A stretch of DNA of 64,000 nt from Pradoshia sp. D12 (GTDB taxonomy: Bacteria; Bacillota; Bacilli; Bacillales; Pradoshiaceae): the NCBI RefSeq assembly GCF_008935075.1, contig NZ_CP044545.1:1515501-1579500 (forward strand), in the 5' to 3' direction. Within the stretch, counting starts at the first letter, position 1, and each line of letters begins with the position of its first letter. Made by a program: the position numbers and the translations under genes. Under the pieces are notes generated by a model. That model saw only the letters and a program-made list of their open reading frames with translations, had not been told where the DNA came from and did no database searches. Of the stretch, positions 35,379 to 43,814 are shown in pieces.

Positions 35379-36176
35379 ATGTTTGGAAAAATTTATATTG
35401 CTATTCTAGTATGTTTTTCTCTCGTTTCTTGTATGATGGCCATCGTAAAACCTTCCATATTTGACTTGCATTTAAAAAATTTTCGCCGAAGCCTTTATAC
35501 GTTATTTGTGCTTTGCCTCGGAATCGGCATTATTGCAGGCGGAATAAATATAACCAACTGGACATATATATTGAGTTTAACTGCAATCGTTGTTTTTATC
35601 GATTTATCCGTTCTTTTAACACCAAGCATTTTAAAGATATGGCAGGCAGAGTTTATAACAGGTTCTGAATTTCTTGAAGCTACCATAAAGGAAAATGAAA
35701 AAATTCAACGAGCGACGGTGACAAAGGTAGAGCATATGTCCTTATTAGTACAGGATGCTATCTATTATTTTGAGCAAAAGCCTGTTCCTGAAAACGGAGA
35801 AGAATATGAGAGAGAGTTAAAGAAATATCTTGTCCTGTATTGTGAGGAATTTGGTTTGTCAGTTGATATCAATCAGTACGAAGCTGACGATTCGATTGAC
35901 TTAGATATATCCGTCAGGGAGAGAATTAAACAAAAGCTTATCAGGATTGATCATATACATAATTTCGATTTTAATCAGCAGCTTTTACAAAGCTTTACCG
36001 ATTCGATTTTCAATTTAGAGGTTATCACCCTTGAAGACCACGATGCTTTGTTAATTCCTATCCATTTACAAATGTATAACTTTATTATAGTTTTAAAGAA
36101 AGATAAGGGCATTCCCATTGAAGTGGATGGTGTTCATATTGCTAATTTAGTTCACATTTATGATTCGTTTATGTAA
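35379..36176 (+). CDS. spoIISA: SpoIISA-family membrane toxin
   Basis: The 265-residue product has three membrane helices in the first 90 residues (beginning KIYIAILVCFSLVSCMMAIV) and a cytosolic domain of about 170 residues ending with ALLIPIHLQMYNFIIVLKK and LVHIYDSFM. These match in order the VLIPFTIETQNYVIKL and LTSIYDLV of Bacillus subtilis SpoIISA (248 residues), a toxin that damages the envelope unless bound by SpoIISB. ATG 35379 lies five bases after GGAGG. Two small basic ORFs follow, as expected for the antitoxins. Overall identity is low, so it is a divergent member. Confidence 0.8.
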   Translation: MFGKIYIAILVCFSLVSCMMAIVKPSIFDLHLKNFRRSLYTLFVLCLGIGIIAGGINITNWTYILSLTAIVVFIDLSVLLTPSILKIWQAEFITGSEFLEATIKENEKIQRATVTKVEHMSLLVQDAIYYFEQKPVPENGEEYERELKKYLVLYCEEFGLSVDINQYEADDSIDLDISVRERIKQKLIRIDHIHNFDFNQQLLQSFTDSIFNLEVITLEDHDALLIPIHLQMYNFIIVLKKDKGIPIEVDGVHIANLVHIYDSFM

Positions 36177-36181
36177 AACTT

Positions 36182-36190
36182 TGGTATAAT
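36182..36190 (+). promoter_or_regulatory. Extended -10 promoter for the antitoxin
   Basis: TGGTATAAT overlaps the region just past the toxin stop. A -35 match (TTCGTT at 36164) is weak. It would give the antitoxin its own transcript, as described for spoIISB in Bacillus subtilis. Confidence 0.5.
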
Positions 36191-36223
36191 AAGGGTATAA
36201 AAGTTAAGGAAGAGAGGAGTAAG

Positions 36224-36403
36224 ATGGCTATGAGGCGTAGGAGAAATAACATTCAGTCTGACGATTCCGCTGAGGCAATGGCAAAAAACTCCCAGTCAGG
36301 TCCCAAAATCACCCATCTCTCTGATAAATCAGTCAGTAAGCAGACAAAGAAAGTAAAAGAAATGAATAAAAAAGCATTGGCTTATATATACTCTGTAAAA
36401 TAA
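36224..36403 (+). CDS. spoIISB: SpoIISB-like antitoxin
   Basis: A 59-residue basic protein (MAMRRRRNNI..., ending KALAYIYSVK) encoded 47 bases after the toxin gene, with AGAGGAG six bases before ATG 36224. Size, charge, position and the disorder-prone composition match SpoIISB, which wraps the cytosolic domain of SpoIISA. Sequence similarity is limited to a V-S-x-x-T-x-x-x-K-E type stretch (SVSKQTKKVKE). It is directly followed by a terminator. Assigned mainly by context. Confidence 0.65.
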   Translation: MAMRRRRNNIQSDDSAEAMAKNSQSGPKITHLSDKSVSKQTKKVKEMNKKALAYIYSVK

Positions 36404-36433
36404 CAAAGTGATGGGACTTTGTTATTTTTTTTT
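36399..36433 (+). terminator. Terminator after spoIISB
   Basis: AATAACAAAGT / ACTTTGTTATT stem overlapping the stop codon, followed by seven or more T residues. It separates the second antitoxin candidate from the first two genes. Confidence 0.85.
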
Positions 36434-36495
36434 GTATTGCTTTTTTGTGTTATAGCATAAGCTATAACAAAATGCACATGTTAGGAGCATAAAAT

Positions 36496-36633
36496 ATGAC
36501 ATCTAAGAATGTAACTAAACAATTAGGAAAAAACAGAAGGTACACAGTTTTGGGCAATAAGGCATTAAGGATCAGTAAAATGAATCATGAGGCCATTAGA
36601 GTTTTAAAAAAACTTCGAGGTAAATTTGGATAA
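36496..36633 (+). CDS. spoIISC: Second small antitoxin candidate (SpoIISC-like)
   Basis: A 45-residue basic protein, MTSKNVTKQLGKNRRYTVLG then KALRISKMNHEAIRVLKKL, with TTAGGAGC eight bases before ATG 36496. Bacillus subtilis has a third gene, spoIISC, at this position whose product also counteracts SpoIISA. Size, position and the RISKMN-x-EAI pattern, which parallels ARIFKENERLI of SpoIISB, support the same identity. It lies beyond a terminator and may have its own promoter. Too short for the call to be firm. Confidence 0.6.
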   Translation: MTSKNVTKQLGKNRRYTVLGNKALRISKMNHEAIRVLKKLRGKFG

Positions 36634-36671
36634 TTGAAGAGACTAAAGGCTAAATAAAACATTCGTTAAAG

Positions 36672-36710
36672 ATAAAAAAGACAGCTTCCGGATAGGGAGA
36701 GCTGCCTTAA
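36672..36710 (-). terminator. Terminator of yplQ
   Basis: On the minus strand AAGGCAGCTCTCCC and GGAAGCTGTCTT pair, followed by a T run. Confidence 0.7.
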
Positions 36711-36730
36711 ATTGTAATAAGAATATGTTA

Positions 36731-37381
36731 TTATTTATCCCATGGAAGTAAGTAGAAGAGAATACAGAAGAAATGCATAACACTTCCGGCGATAACGAAA
36801 AGATGCCAAATGGCATGATGGAATTTGAAGCCTCTCCATACATAAAAGATAGCACCTACCGTGTATAGAATACCTCCAGTAACTAATAAAATCATTCCAT
36901 TTGGCTCAAGGAAGTTGACCAATGGTTTCCATGCGAAGACAATCATCCAACCCATTACTATGTAAAGAAGTGTTGATACGATCATATATTTTTTAACAAA
37001 AAATGATTTAAAAACTGTTCCCCCAAAAGCTATTCCCCAGACAATACCGAATAAAGTCCAACGTGTCCAACCGTCCAATACAATAAAACAAAATGGCGTG
37101 TACGTACCTGCGATAAAAAAATAGATAGCTGAATGGTCGAATATTTCAAATACATTCTTAGCTTTGCCCTGGGGTAAGCTGTGCAAAAGAGTGGAGCACA
37201 GATACATAAGAAGCATTGTTATTCCAAATATAGTAAAACTAACGATGTGCCAAGCGGTCCCATATATAGAGGAATGGAAAACCAGCAAAATCAGCGCTAC
37301 TATACTTAATATAACACCCAGGCCATGGGTAACTGCATTTGCGATTTCTTCACCTTTGCTATAAACATGAATGTCCTTCAT
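36731..37381 (-). CDS. yplQ: Haemolysin III family membrane protein YplQ
   Basis: A 216-residue, seven-helix protein of the PAQR superfamily. The conserved metal-site residues are in NAVTHGLG (about 15-22), STLLHSLP (about 63-70), FDHSAIYFFIAGTYTPF (about 80-96) and the final KFHHAIWHLFVIAGSVMHFF (about 185-204). Members are zinc-dependent hydrolase-like membrane proteins with unclear bacterial roles. Lytic activity is not established for most. AGAAGGAAATTTA precedes ATG 37381. Monocistronic. Confidence 0.9.
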   Translation of the reverse strand: MKDIHVYSKGEEIANAVTHGLGVILSIVALILLVFHSSIYGTAWHIVSFTIFGITMLLMYLCSTLLHSLPQGKAKNVFEIFDHSAIYFFIAGTYTPFCFIVLDGWTRWTLFGIVWGIAFGGTVFKSFFVKKYMIVSTLLYIVMGWMIVFAWKPLVNFLEPNGMILLVTGGILYTVGAIFYVWRGFKFHHAIWHLFVIAGSVMHFFCILFYLLPWDK

Positions 37382-37789
37382 TAAATTTCCTTCTTTCTAG
37401 TACAATATGAATTATTATCATTAGTATAATGCAATATCATTAATATGTAAATATTAATACTCTATATTATTGCTTCGACAATTCATTATATAGTTTTAAT
37501 AACTACTTATCACCCTTTTTATAGTATGCATGTTAAATGAGATATTTTTGAATTCATCTTAATTAAGAAAAGGAAACTGGTTATCAGTTTTTTTGTGGTT
37601 TACGCAGGTCTGTTATATGAAAGATTTAACTATACCAAGACTCGCATTAGTTCTTCTGAGGCGTGTTGTTTAACTATTCAATAAGAATCATTATTTTAAC
37701 CATTATAAATAATGAATGGCTTCTACGAATTTAATGAATATAGTAGTATACTAGTATGGTATTTATTTAAGTTACAGTAAAAGGAATGA
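37382..37789. other. Intergenic between divergent yplQ and HAD genes
   Basis: About 410 bases. AACTG-GTTAT-CAGTT followed by seven T residues at 37573-37595 is a small terminator-like hairpin with no gene before it, so it may end a short leader or unannotated RNA. No ORF or repeat recognised. Confidence 0.35.
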
Positions 37790-38674
37790 TTGACGTTGAG
37801 ATTAATTGCAACAGACATGGATGGGACTTTGTTGAATGGTAAAGGTCGTATCAGTAAGGAGAATATAATCGCAATTGAAAAAGCACAGGCGGAAGGGATT
37901 CAGGTAGTTATTGTTACAGGAAGACCATACAGTTATGCCTTGATGCCATTGGAACTGGCTGGATTGTGTTGTCCTGTAATTGCATTAAACGGAGCTGAAA
38001 TAAGAGACGAGCAGGGAGAAGTATTAAATAAACTCCCACTAAAAAAAGAATGGTGCCGCTCAATTCAAAAAGTACTGGAAAATAAAAACGTATATATTGA
38101 GTTTTTTACTAACGTTGGAGTTTTTTCTAAAAGTATGGAACAGTATATTGACATTAGAATGCAATTAAAAATGGAGAGATTCCCATACGCTGATGAAGCT
38201 CTAATGCTAGAGGATGTTAGAAGAAGAGCGGAGGAACGATTTAAATTCGAACACTGCCATTTTGTAGATAACTTTGAAGGTATATACCTGGATGAAGAAT
38301 TGATTATCTATAAGATTTTAGTATTATCAGCTGATATGGATGAATTGGCACGTATAAATAGCGAATTAGCCGGTGAAACCGAGTATATCATTACCTCTTC
38401 TGAGCGCGGAAACATAGAATTTAATCATCCAAAAGCTCAGAAAGGAACATCATTAAAGATGTTGGCTGATCAATTTAATATCGAGATGAAAGAAGTTATG
38501 GCACTTGGTGACCATTTAAATGATGTTTCCATGCTTCAGCTGGCTGGACGTGGAGTAGCTATGGGAAATGCTTCCGATGAGGTGAAAGAACTCTGCCAAT
38601 ATCATACTAAAACGAATGTAGAACATGGTGTTGCCTGTGCGATTGAAGAAGTCCTTGCAATACGTCAAGTTTAA
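37790..38674 (+). CDS. Cof-type HAD phosphatase
   Basis: A 294-residue HAD hydrolase of subfamily IIB. The four motifs are clear: DMDGTLLNG (about 9-17, nucleophile Asp and acid Asp), TGRP (about 43-46), the Lys in HPKAQKGTSLKML (about 223), and GDHLNDVSML (about 247-256). The large cap between motifs II and III marks sugar- or flavin-precursor phosphatases. The related Bacillus YwtE/YitU dephosphorylate a riboflavin intermediate. The substrate here is not readable. The start is TTG 37790 after AAGGA; TTG 37796 is an alternative. Confidence 0.87.
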   Translation: MTLRLIATDMDGTLLNGKGRISKENIIAIEKAQAEGIQVVIVTGRPYSYALMPLELAGLCCPVIALNGAEIRDEQGEVLNKLPLKKEWCRSIQKVLENKNVYIEFFTNVGVFSKSMEQYIDIRMQLKMERFPYADEALMLEDVRRRAEERFKFEHCHFVDNFEGIYLDEELIIYKILVLSADMDELARINSELAGETEYIITSSERGNIEFNHPKAQKGTSLKMLADQFNIEMKEVMALGDHLNDVSMLQLAGRGVAMGNASDEVKELCQYHTKTNVEHGVACAIEEVLAIRQV

Positions 38675-38973
38675 GGTAGTTAGTATGATTACAGCTTAAG
38701 TCAATTCTAAATGAGATTGCTAATAATATATTTCATCAAGTCTAATTCTAACAAAACTCAAACTTTATATATGATATATGATTTTCTGCTGATTCTAACG
38801 TGATATGTTTATAAATTTTCAGTTGTTAACATCCGTATATACATTCATTTTGTTTATATAAATATGTAAAACAATAGCGAAATAGAATGATTGGTGTATA
38901 ATGGTAACGGAGCTGACTCCGTAAAATTTTGCAGGGTTATAATTGATTTAATTATAGCCTCAGGAGGAAAAAC
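38675..38973. other. Intergenic, leader of the GNAT gene
   Basis: Just under 300 bases. ACGGAG-CTGA-CTCCGT (38908-38923) is a short hairpin about 50 bases before the GNAT start. Role unknown. Confidence 0.35.
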
Positions 38974-39411
38974 ATGACGATAAGCACAGAAAATATTATG
39001 GAATTGATTACGGTTGACCAATGGGATGATGCATATTCAATAATGAAGCAATTACGTACTGATTTGGATAAGCATTCGTATTTAGAATTAATGAATCAAA
39101 TGCATAAAGAAGGGTACAGGCTTTTTGCATTGTTTTTAGGTGAAGAAGTGGTAGCTGTAATTGGTGTTAGTTCTCGTGTGAATTTCTATAATAAACGTCA
39201 TATCATTGTTCATGATTTGGTAACAACTGAAAGTAAACGTTCGAGAGGATATGGGGAAAAGCTGCTTGTTTTTATTCATGAATGGGCTAAGGAAAATGGT
39301 GCGAATTATGTAGCATTAGAATCTGCTCTTTCACGCACGGATGCTCACCGCTTCTATGAAGAAAAGTTAGGCTACGATAAATGGTGTTACTCATTTCGTA
39401 AAAAGCTGTAA
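38974..39411 (+). CDS. GNAT family N-acetyltransferase
   Basis: A 145-residue acetyltransferase. The GNAT fold is seen in VHDLVTTESKRSRGYGEKLLVFIHEWAKENG (about 77-107), with the acetyl-CoA loop SRGYGEKL, and in the C-terminal DAHRFYEEKLGYDK (about 126-139), where small-molecule GNATs carry HRFYEKxGF. The acceptor is unknown. GGAGGAAAAAC precedes ATG 38974. Single gene. Confidence 0.85.
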   Translation: MTISTENIMELITVDQWDDAYSIMKQLRTDLDKHSYLELMNQMHKEGYRLFALFLGEEVVAVIGVSSRVNFYNKRHIIVHDLVTTESKRSRGYGEKLLVFIHEWAKENGANYVALESALSRTDAHRFYEEKLGYDKWCYSFRKKL

Positions 39412-39420
39412 TACATGATT

Positions 39421-39564
39421 TCAGATTCTGCGGAACGCCCTTCTTTCGGCATACAAGGTGCAAGCTTTGCATATTTTATTTTTTTTGCCGTGACCATTTT
39501 GATATTTGCGTAAATCTTTATCTTTCTTTTTGCAAATAGAACATTTATTGAAAAAAGTGAACAT
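39421..39564 (-). CDS. Small four-cysteine (zinc-ribbon-like) protein
   Basis: A 47-residue protein from ATG 39564, which has AAAGGAG eight bases upstream. The frame is open further but without a ribosome site. Two CxxC pairs (KCSICKKK and KICKACTLY), spaced about 23 residues, should bind one zinc ion. The rest is rich in Lys and Arg, so it may bind nucleic acid. It converges with the GNAT gene, with stops ten bases apart. No named family recognised. Confidence 0.65.
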   Translation of the reverse strand: MFTFFNKCSICKKKDKDLRKYQNGHGKKNKICKACTLYAERRAFRRI

Positions 39565-39632
39565 ACAAACTTTCTCCTTTAGGAATAAAATAATAGTAGG
39601 ATAGAACAACTATGAGTATGATAATGAATAAC

Positions 39633-39682
39633 AAAAAAGCCGAAGAAATGTTGTTAATCAGCATTTCTTCGGCTTTTTTGAT
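39633..39682 (-). terminator. Terminator after the 124-residue protein gene
   Basis: AAAAAAGCCGAAGAAATG / CATTTCTTCGGCTTTTTT, a perfect 18-base stem with an 11-base loop. Works on either strand by sequence. Confidence 0.9.
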
Positions 39683-39695
39683 ATTTGCTGATGAC

Positions 39696-40070
39696 TTAAA
39701 AAGCTTCATGCCACAGCATAGTTATGGTTAAGGCACTGCTGGAGTCATTTGGATTACCTGGGAATAATTTAATTAATATGGCTCCTGGTGTAAAGACTAC
39801 CTCTGGGCGATGCTTTAAAGGTAAACTGTTAAGCATTCCTAAGATTTCATTTTTTTGCCCATGCTGAGCATACGTCATTATTTGTCTTGAAAACTGTGGA
39901 TTGTTTTGAATGTGGTTAGTTATGGTGTAGGCATCATTTATAAGCTCCTTGGCAACCCCTGCTGAATTAATAAATATTACTGGTTGAACTGGAGGAAGCT
40001 GGCGATCATAATTTTGGTAATTATTATGGTAACCGGGGTGCATATTATTCATGTCATATGGATTATTCAT
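39696..40070 (-). CDS. Hypothetical protein with Asn/Tyr-rich N-terminus
   Basis: A 124-residue product from ATG 40070 (AAAGGAG eight bases upstream; an upstream in-frame start lacks one). The first 30 residues are Asn-, Tyr- and Pro-rich (MNNPYDMNNMHPGYHNNYQN), as in some spore-associated proteins. The rest is a compact domain containing INDAYTITNHIQNNPQFSRQ and EVVFTPGAILIKLFP. No catalytic motif, signal or membrane helix. A spore role is only a guess from composition. Single gene with a strong terminator. Confidence 0.65.
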   Translation of the reverse strand: MNNPYDMNNMHPGYHNNYQNYDRQLPPVQPVIFINSAGVAKELINDAYTITNHIQNNPQFSRQIMTYAQHGQKNEILGMLNSLPLKHRPEVVFTPGAILIKLFPGNPNDSSSALTITMLWHEAF

Positions 40071-40192
40071 GTTCCTATCTCCTTTTATCAAAGTAATTAT
40101 AAATGAATGGATATTAAAGATGGTCTATAGTATTCATACCTATGAAGAGGACTGGCGATAGGTGAATCTTTGGATATGTAAGGAGAAGATGC

Positions 40193-40270
40193 CTGGTTAA
40201 AGTGTTAATGATACTTTTACTTATAATTACTCCTTGTTTTATTGGGATTTTAGTTGGGTCCTTAACCTAG
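40193..40270 (+). CDS. Candidate 25-residue hydrophobic peptide
   Basis: AAGGAG at 40180-40185 is seven bases from CTG 40193, which opens LVKVLMILLLIITPCFIGIL plus VGSLT and stops at TAG 40268. In-frame GTG (40202) and ATG (40208) are further from the ribosome site. The product is a single membrane helix. A terminator starts at the stop codon, so this looks like a complete tiny transcription unit. It resembles small membrane toxins or regulatory peptides only in general form. Confidence 0.4.
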   Translation: MVKVLMILLLIITPCFIGILVGSLT

Positions 40271-40302
40271 ACAACCTATATAGCTGGTTGTCTTTTTATT
40301 TA
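40269..40302 (+). terminator. Terminator of the small-peptide unit
   Basis: GACAACC / GGTTGTC stem around TATATAGCT, followed by TTTTTATTT. Confidence 0.8.
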
Positions 40303-40459
40303 CTCTTCTTTAAAAGAAGAACTAAGAAAAAAATTCCACTAATAATCTGCTTTAAATAAGGCATGATATATCAGAAAAATGATATAGACGATCTAGCAGA
40401 TTAACTCATTGTAAGTGTATTAGAAACTTTTTGATGTGAAGCTAACAGGAGGTATTTCA

Positions 40460-41896
40460 TTGAATGCTGGAAAAGTGGATTTAGAAGAGAAAAAGGAGTT
40501 CAGGGCTGTACCAATGATGGCAGTTTTGGCAGTGGCAGCATTCATTGGTTTATTCAGTGAAACAGCCTTAAATTTGGCTTTAATCAATATTATGCATGAC
40601 TTTAATATAGAAGCTTCAACAGCACAATGGCTGACCACAGGATATTTATTGACATTGGGAATTTTGGTACCTGTTTCGGCTATCTTAATTCAAACGTTTA
40701 CGACCAGGCAATTGTTTTTTTTCTCTCTGGCGATGGGAATTGTTGGCACATTGATTGGTGGCCTTGCGCATTCATTTCCTATATTGGTGTCGGCGCGAGT
40801 CATCCAGGCCATTGGAACCGCTATTCTTTTACCCTTAATGACTAATTGCACACTTATTATTTTTCCTCCGCATAAACGTGGGGTAGTGATGGGATTAATG
40901 GGGCTTGTTATCATGTCTGCTCCTGCATTTGGCCCTACCTTCTCTGGAATCATTGTAGACCAATTAAGTTGGCATTGGATTTTTTGGACATGTTTGCCGA
41001 TATTATTGCTTTCCATGGGTGCCGGGATATTTATTATGAAAAATGTTACAAAACTAACAAAACCAAAGATCGATATAAGGTCAGTAATACTTTCCTCAAT
41101 TGGATTTGGCGGGATTGTTTACGGATTTAGTGCTGCCGGAGAGGGCGGAGGTGGATGGGGAGAAGCACATGTGTTACTCCCTATTGGAATCGGTCTATTT
41201 TTCTTGATATTGTTCTCCTTCCGTCAAATTTATACTGATAATCCTATGATTAATTTGCGCGTATTCACTTACCCTATGTTTTCCCTGGGTGTCTCATTGG
41301 TTTTTTTAGCTATGTTAATGATTTTATCGAATGCCATTCTATTACCGATGTATTTAAAAGGAGGGCTACTATTATCGGCATTTACAGCTGGTTTAACGGT
41401 TTTGCCTGGTGGGATAATGAATGGGATTATGTCTCCAATTAACGGAAAATTAATGGATAAATATGGGGCGAGATGGTTGGTGGTTATTGGGTTTGTATTA
41501 ACTAGTATAGCGAGTATTTTATTTTTACAAATCACAGCTGATACTTCTTTATCGACAATTATCATAATGCATGTTTGCTTATCAATTGGCATTGCTTTTA
41601 TCATGATGCCTTCACAGACAAATGGCTTAAATCAATTACCCAGAAAATATTATCCTGATGGGACCGCTGTCATGAGCACGCTTCAGCAAATTGCCGGAGC
41701 TATCGGAACTGCATTGGCGATTACCTTTATGACAATGGGGCAAAATTCATATTTAAATGAAGCAGGGAGTTATCCTAATTCAGAGGTTCTAACGGAGGCT
41801 CTCATTTATGGTGTGAAAAAAGGGTATATCCTTATAATGGTTGCTTCAATTACCGGGTTATTATTATCTTTATTTCTGAAAAGAGTGAAAGTATAG
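40460..41896 (+). CDS. lmrB: LmrB-type MFS multidrug exporter (DHA2)
   Basis: A 478-residue, 14-helix exporter. Similarity to Bacillus subtilis LmrB runs end to end: FIGLFSETALNLALINIM in helix 1, STAQWLTTGYLLTLGILVPVS, FPPHKRGVVMG, SAPAFGPTFSG, GFGGIVYGFSAAGEG and MPSQTNGLNQLPRKYYPDG. LmrB exports lincomycin and puromycin with protons. The start is TTG 40460, seven bases after AGGAGG; the frame opens earlier at GTG 40436, which overlaps the site. No LmrA repressor gene is adjacent, unlike in Bacillus subtilis. Confidence 0.9.
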   Translation: MNAGKVDLEEKKEFRAVPMMAVLAVAAFIGLFSETALNLALINIMHDFNIEASTAQWLTTGYLLTLGILVPVSAILIQTFTTRQLFFFSLAMGIVGTLIGGLAHSFPILVSARVIQAIGTAILLPLMTNCTLIIFPPHKRGVVMGLMGLVIMSAPAFGPTFSGIIVDQLSWHWIFWTCLPILLLSMGAGIFIMKNVTKLTKPKIDIRSVILSSIGFGGIVYGFSAAGEGGGGWGEAHVLLPIGIGLFFLILFSFRQIYTDNPMINLRVFTYPMFSLGVSLVFLAMLMILSNAILLPMYLKGGLLLSAFTAGLTVLPGGIMNGIMSPINGKLMDKYGARWLVVIGFVLTSIASILFLQITADTSLSTIIIMHVCLSIGIAFIMMPSQTNGLNQLPRKYYPDGTAVMSTLQQIAGAIGTALAITFMTMGQNSYLNEAGSYPNSEVLTEALIYGVKKGYILIMVASITGLLLSLFLKRVKV

Positions 41897-41901
41897 AGAA
41901 A

Positions 41902-41938
41902 GAAAACTCCTTATGTGAAATAGGGAGTTTTCTTTTTG
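41902..41938 (+). terminator. Terminator of lmrB
   Basis: AAAACTCC / GGGAGTTTT stem with a T-rich tail, close to the stop codon. Confidence 0.8.
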
Positions 41939-42202
41939 GGTATATAGGCCGATTATTTTGAAATAAATTATTAAAGTAAAAAAATAATCAAAAAGTGTAA
42001 AAAGGGTTTATAAGTTTGTAAATAGAGGAATTTAGGTATAGGTGTTGTTCTGTTTGTATAATATGAAAGCTAATACAAAACATATAACTAACTATCTTTT
42101 ATACAGATAGTAAATCGGAAAAGATAGTGAATTACCATAGAATACCACAAAAAATCTTGAATATTTTCACAGAAGCAGAAGAACAAAAGGGGTTGCTAAG
42201 AC

Positions 42203-43648
42203 TTGAAGCTTAAAAATTTGTTGAGTGATGTCGCAAAAGTGTCAGATAAGGATAAAGAAATATATATTACCGGGATTGCTAATAATTCATTAGAGGTAAA
42301 AGAGGGATTCATATTTGTAGCCATTACAGGATTTCAGGTGGATGGTCATACGTATATTGAAAAGGCAATTGAAGCTGGAGCGAGAGTTATAATCGGCGAA
42401 AAAGAAATCACTGATCTATCGGTCCCGTATATTAGGGTTGAAAATAGCCGCGCTATCCTGGCTGATTTAGCTAAACGTTTTTATCCTGTGCAAGCAGATA
42501 GAACAATTATTGGAGTAACAGGTACAAATGGAAAAACTACTACTTCGTTTATGTTGAAGCATATCCTTGAAGCTTATGGTAGATCCTGTTCTTTATTTGG
42601 TTCGGTTTATAATTATATAAATGGTGAAAAATCTACACCCTCTGTAAATACAACCATGGATGCATTGCAATTACAAAAAGAATTATCAAGAAGTCAAGAT
42701 GATATTGTCATAATGGAAGTATCTTCACACGCACTGTCACAATATCGAGTGAAAGGGATTAGCTATGATTATGCTCTTTTTACAAACTTAGACCATGACC
42801 ATTTAGATTATCATAAGGATATGGATGATTATTTTTCAGTAAAAGCACAGCTTTTTACTCAATTAAAGCCAGATGGTGCTGCTGTGATTAATACGAATAA
42901 CAAATGGGGCAGTAAACTTGAAAAAAGGTTATGCGGTACTAATGACCAAATTTTTTGTGTAGGGAATAAAGAATCTGATTTGTATATTCAGCAAAATAAA
43001 ACGGGTGATATACAGTTTGTATATAAAAATAAAGAAATCTATCCTATTAGGCTTTCTATTAAGGGAAAACATAATATTCAAAATGCGGCGCTTGCATTTC
43101 TAACAGCGAGAAATATGTGTGTACCAGGTGAAGTAATAATTAATGCACTACAATCATTCCCTGGCGTGCCGGGGAGATTTGAAGTAGTGAATCACCCGAC
43201 AGGTGCACAGTTAGTTGTAGATTATGCTCATACTTGCGATGCTTTTGCACAATGTCTTAAAACCGGAAGAGAGATGGGGGCAAAGCGCATCATTCATATC
43301 TTTGGATTTAGGGGAAATCGAGATGTGACAAAGAGACGTGGTATGGTTGAAATCTCGAAAAAGCACAGTGACCTATGTATTTTAACGCTGGATGATTTAG
43401 GGACCGAATCTTTTGAGGGGATGATAGAAGCACTACATGATTTAAAGCCATCTGCCAAAGGGAAGGTCATACCGGATCGTACGTCGGCAATCGAATGTGC
43501 TTGGAAAATTGCAAAAGATGGTGACTGGATTTTTATTACCGGAAAAGGCAATGAAGTTTATAAAAATACGTATCTTTTACCGACTAATTCCGACATAGAT
43601 ACATTAACTTATCTTTCAAAAGAGGAAAAAACAGTTAAGGTAATTTGA
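42203..43648 (+). CDS. MurE-like Mur ligase lacking the DNPR motif
   Basis: A 481-residue Mur ligase with three domains. The ATP loop GVTGTNGKTTT is at 104-114, EVSSHAL at about 175, DHDHLDYHKDMDDYFSVKAQLF follows with the Lys that is carbamylated in MurE, then FPGVPGRFEVV, VVDYAHTCDAF and GFRGNRDVTKR. In meso-diaminopimelate-adding MurE a DNPR motif binds the amino acid; here residues 397-402 read DDLGTE, and GKGHE is GKGNE. So another amino acid or another acceptor is likely. It lies outside any cell-wall cluster. Start TTG 42203 after AAGGGG. A hairpin follows at 43737. Confidence 0.82.
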   Translation: MKLKNLLSDVAKVSDKDKEIYITGIANNSLEVKEGFIFVAITGFQVDGHTYIEKAIEAGARVIIGEKEITDLSVPYIRVENSRAILADLAKRFYPVQADRTIIGVTGTNGKTTTSFMLKHILEAYGRSCSLFGSVYNYINGEKSTPSVNTTMDALQLQKELSRSQDDIVIMEVSSHALSQYRVKGISYDYALFTNLDHDHLDYHKDMDDYFSVKAQLFTQLKPDGAAVINTNNKWGSKLEKRLCGTNDQIFCVGNKESDLYIQQNKTGDIQFVYKNKEIYPIRLSIKGKHNIQNAALAFLTARNMCVPGEVIINALQSFPGVPGRFEVVNHPTGAQLVVDYAHTCDAFAQCLKTGREMGAKRIIHIFGFRGNRDVTKRRGMVEISKKHSDLCILTLDDLGTESFEGMIEALHDLKPSAKGKVIPDRTSAIECAWKIAKDGDWIFITGKGNEVYKNTYLLPTNSDIDTLTYLSKEEKTVKVI

Positions 43649-43736
43649 GCCTAATTGCAAAATTTGTTGAATAAATAATAATATAGTCGAATTTCCAAGA
43701 AAACGTTTGACTATAGTAAGTAGTTAAATTATATTA

Positions 43737-43769
43737 AGTATGTAGTAATGATTACTACATACTATTTTT
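43737..43769 (+). terminator. Perfect palindrome after the MurE-like gene
   Basis: AGTATGTAGTAAT, one G, then ATTACTACATACT and ATTTTT. It can act as a terminator, but a 27-base perfect dyad 52 bases before degV could also be an operator. Confidence 0.6.
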
Positions 43770-43814
43770 AATATAAAATTGGTCATACCATTTTGTTTAA
43801 AAGGGGAAGAGGGA

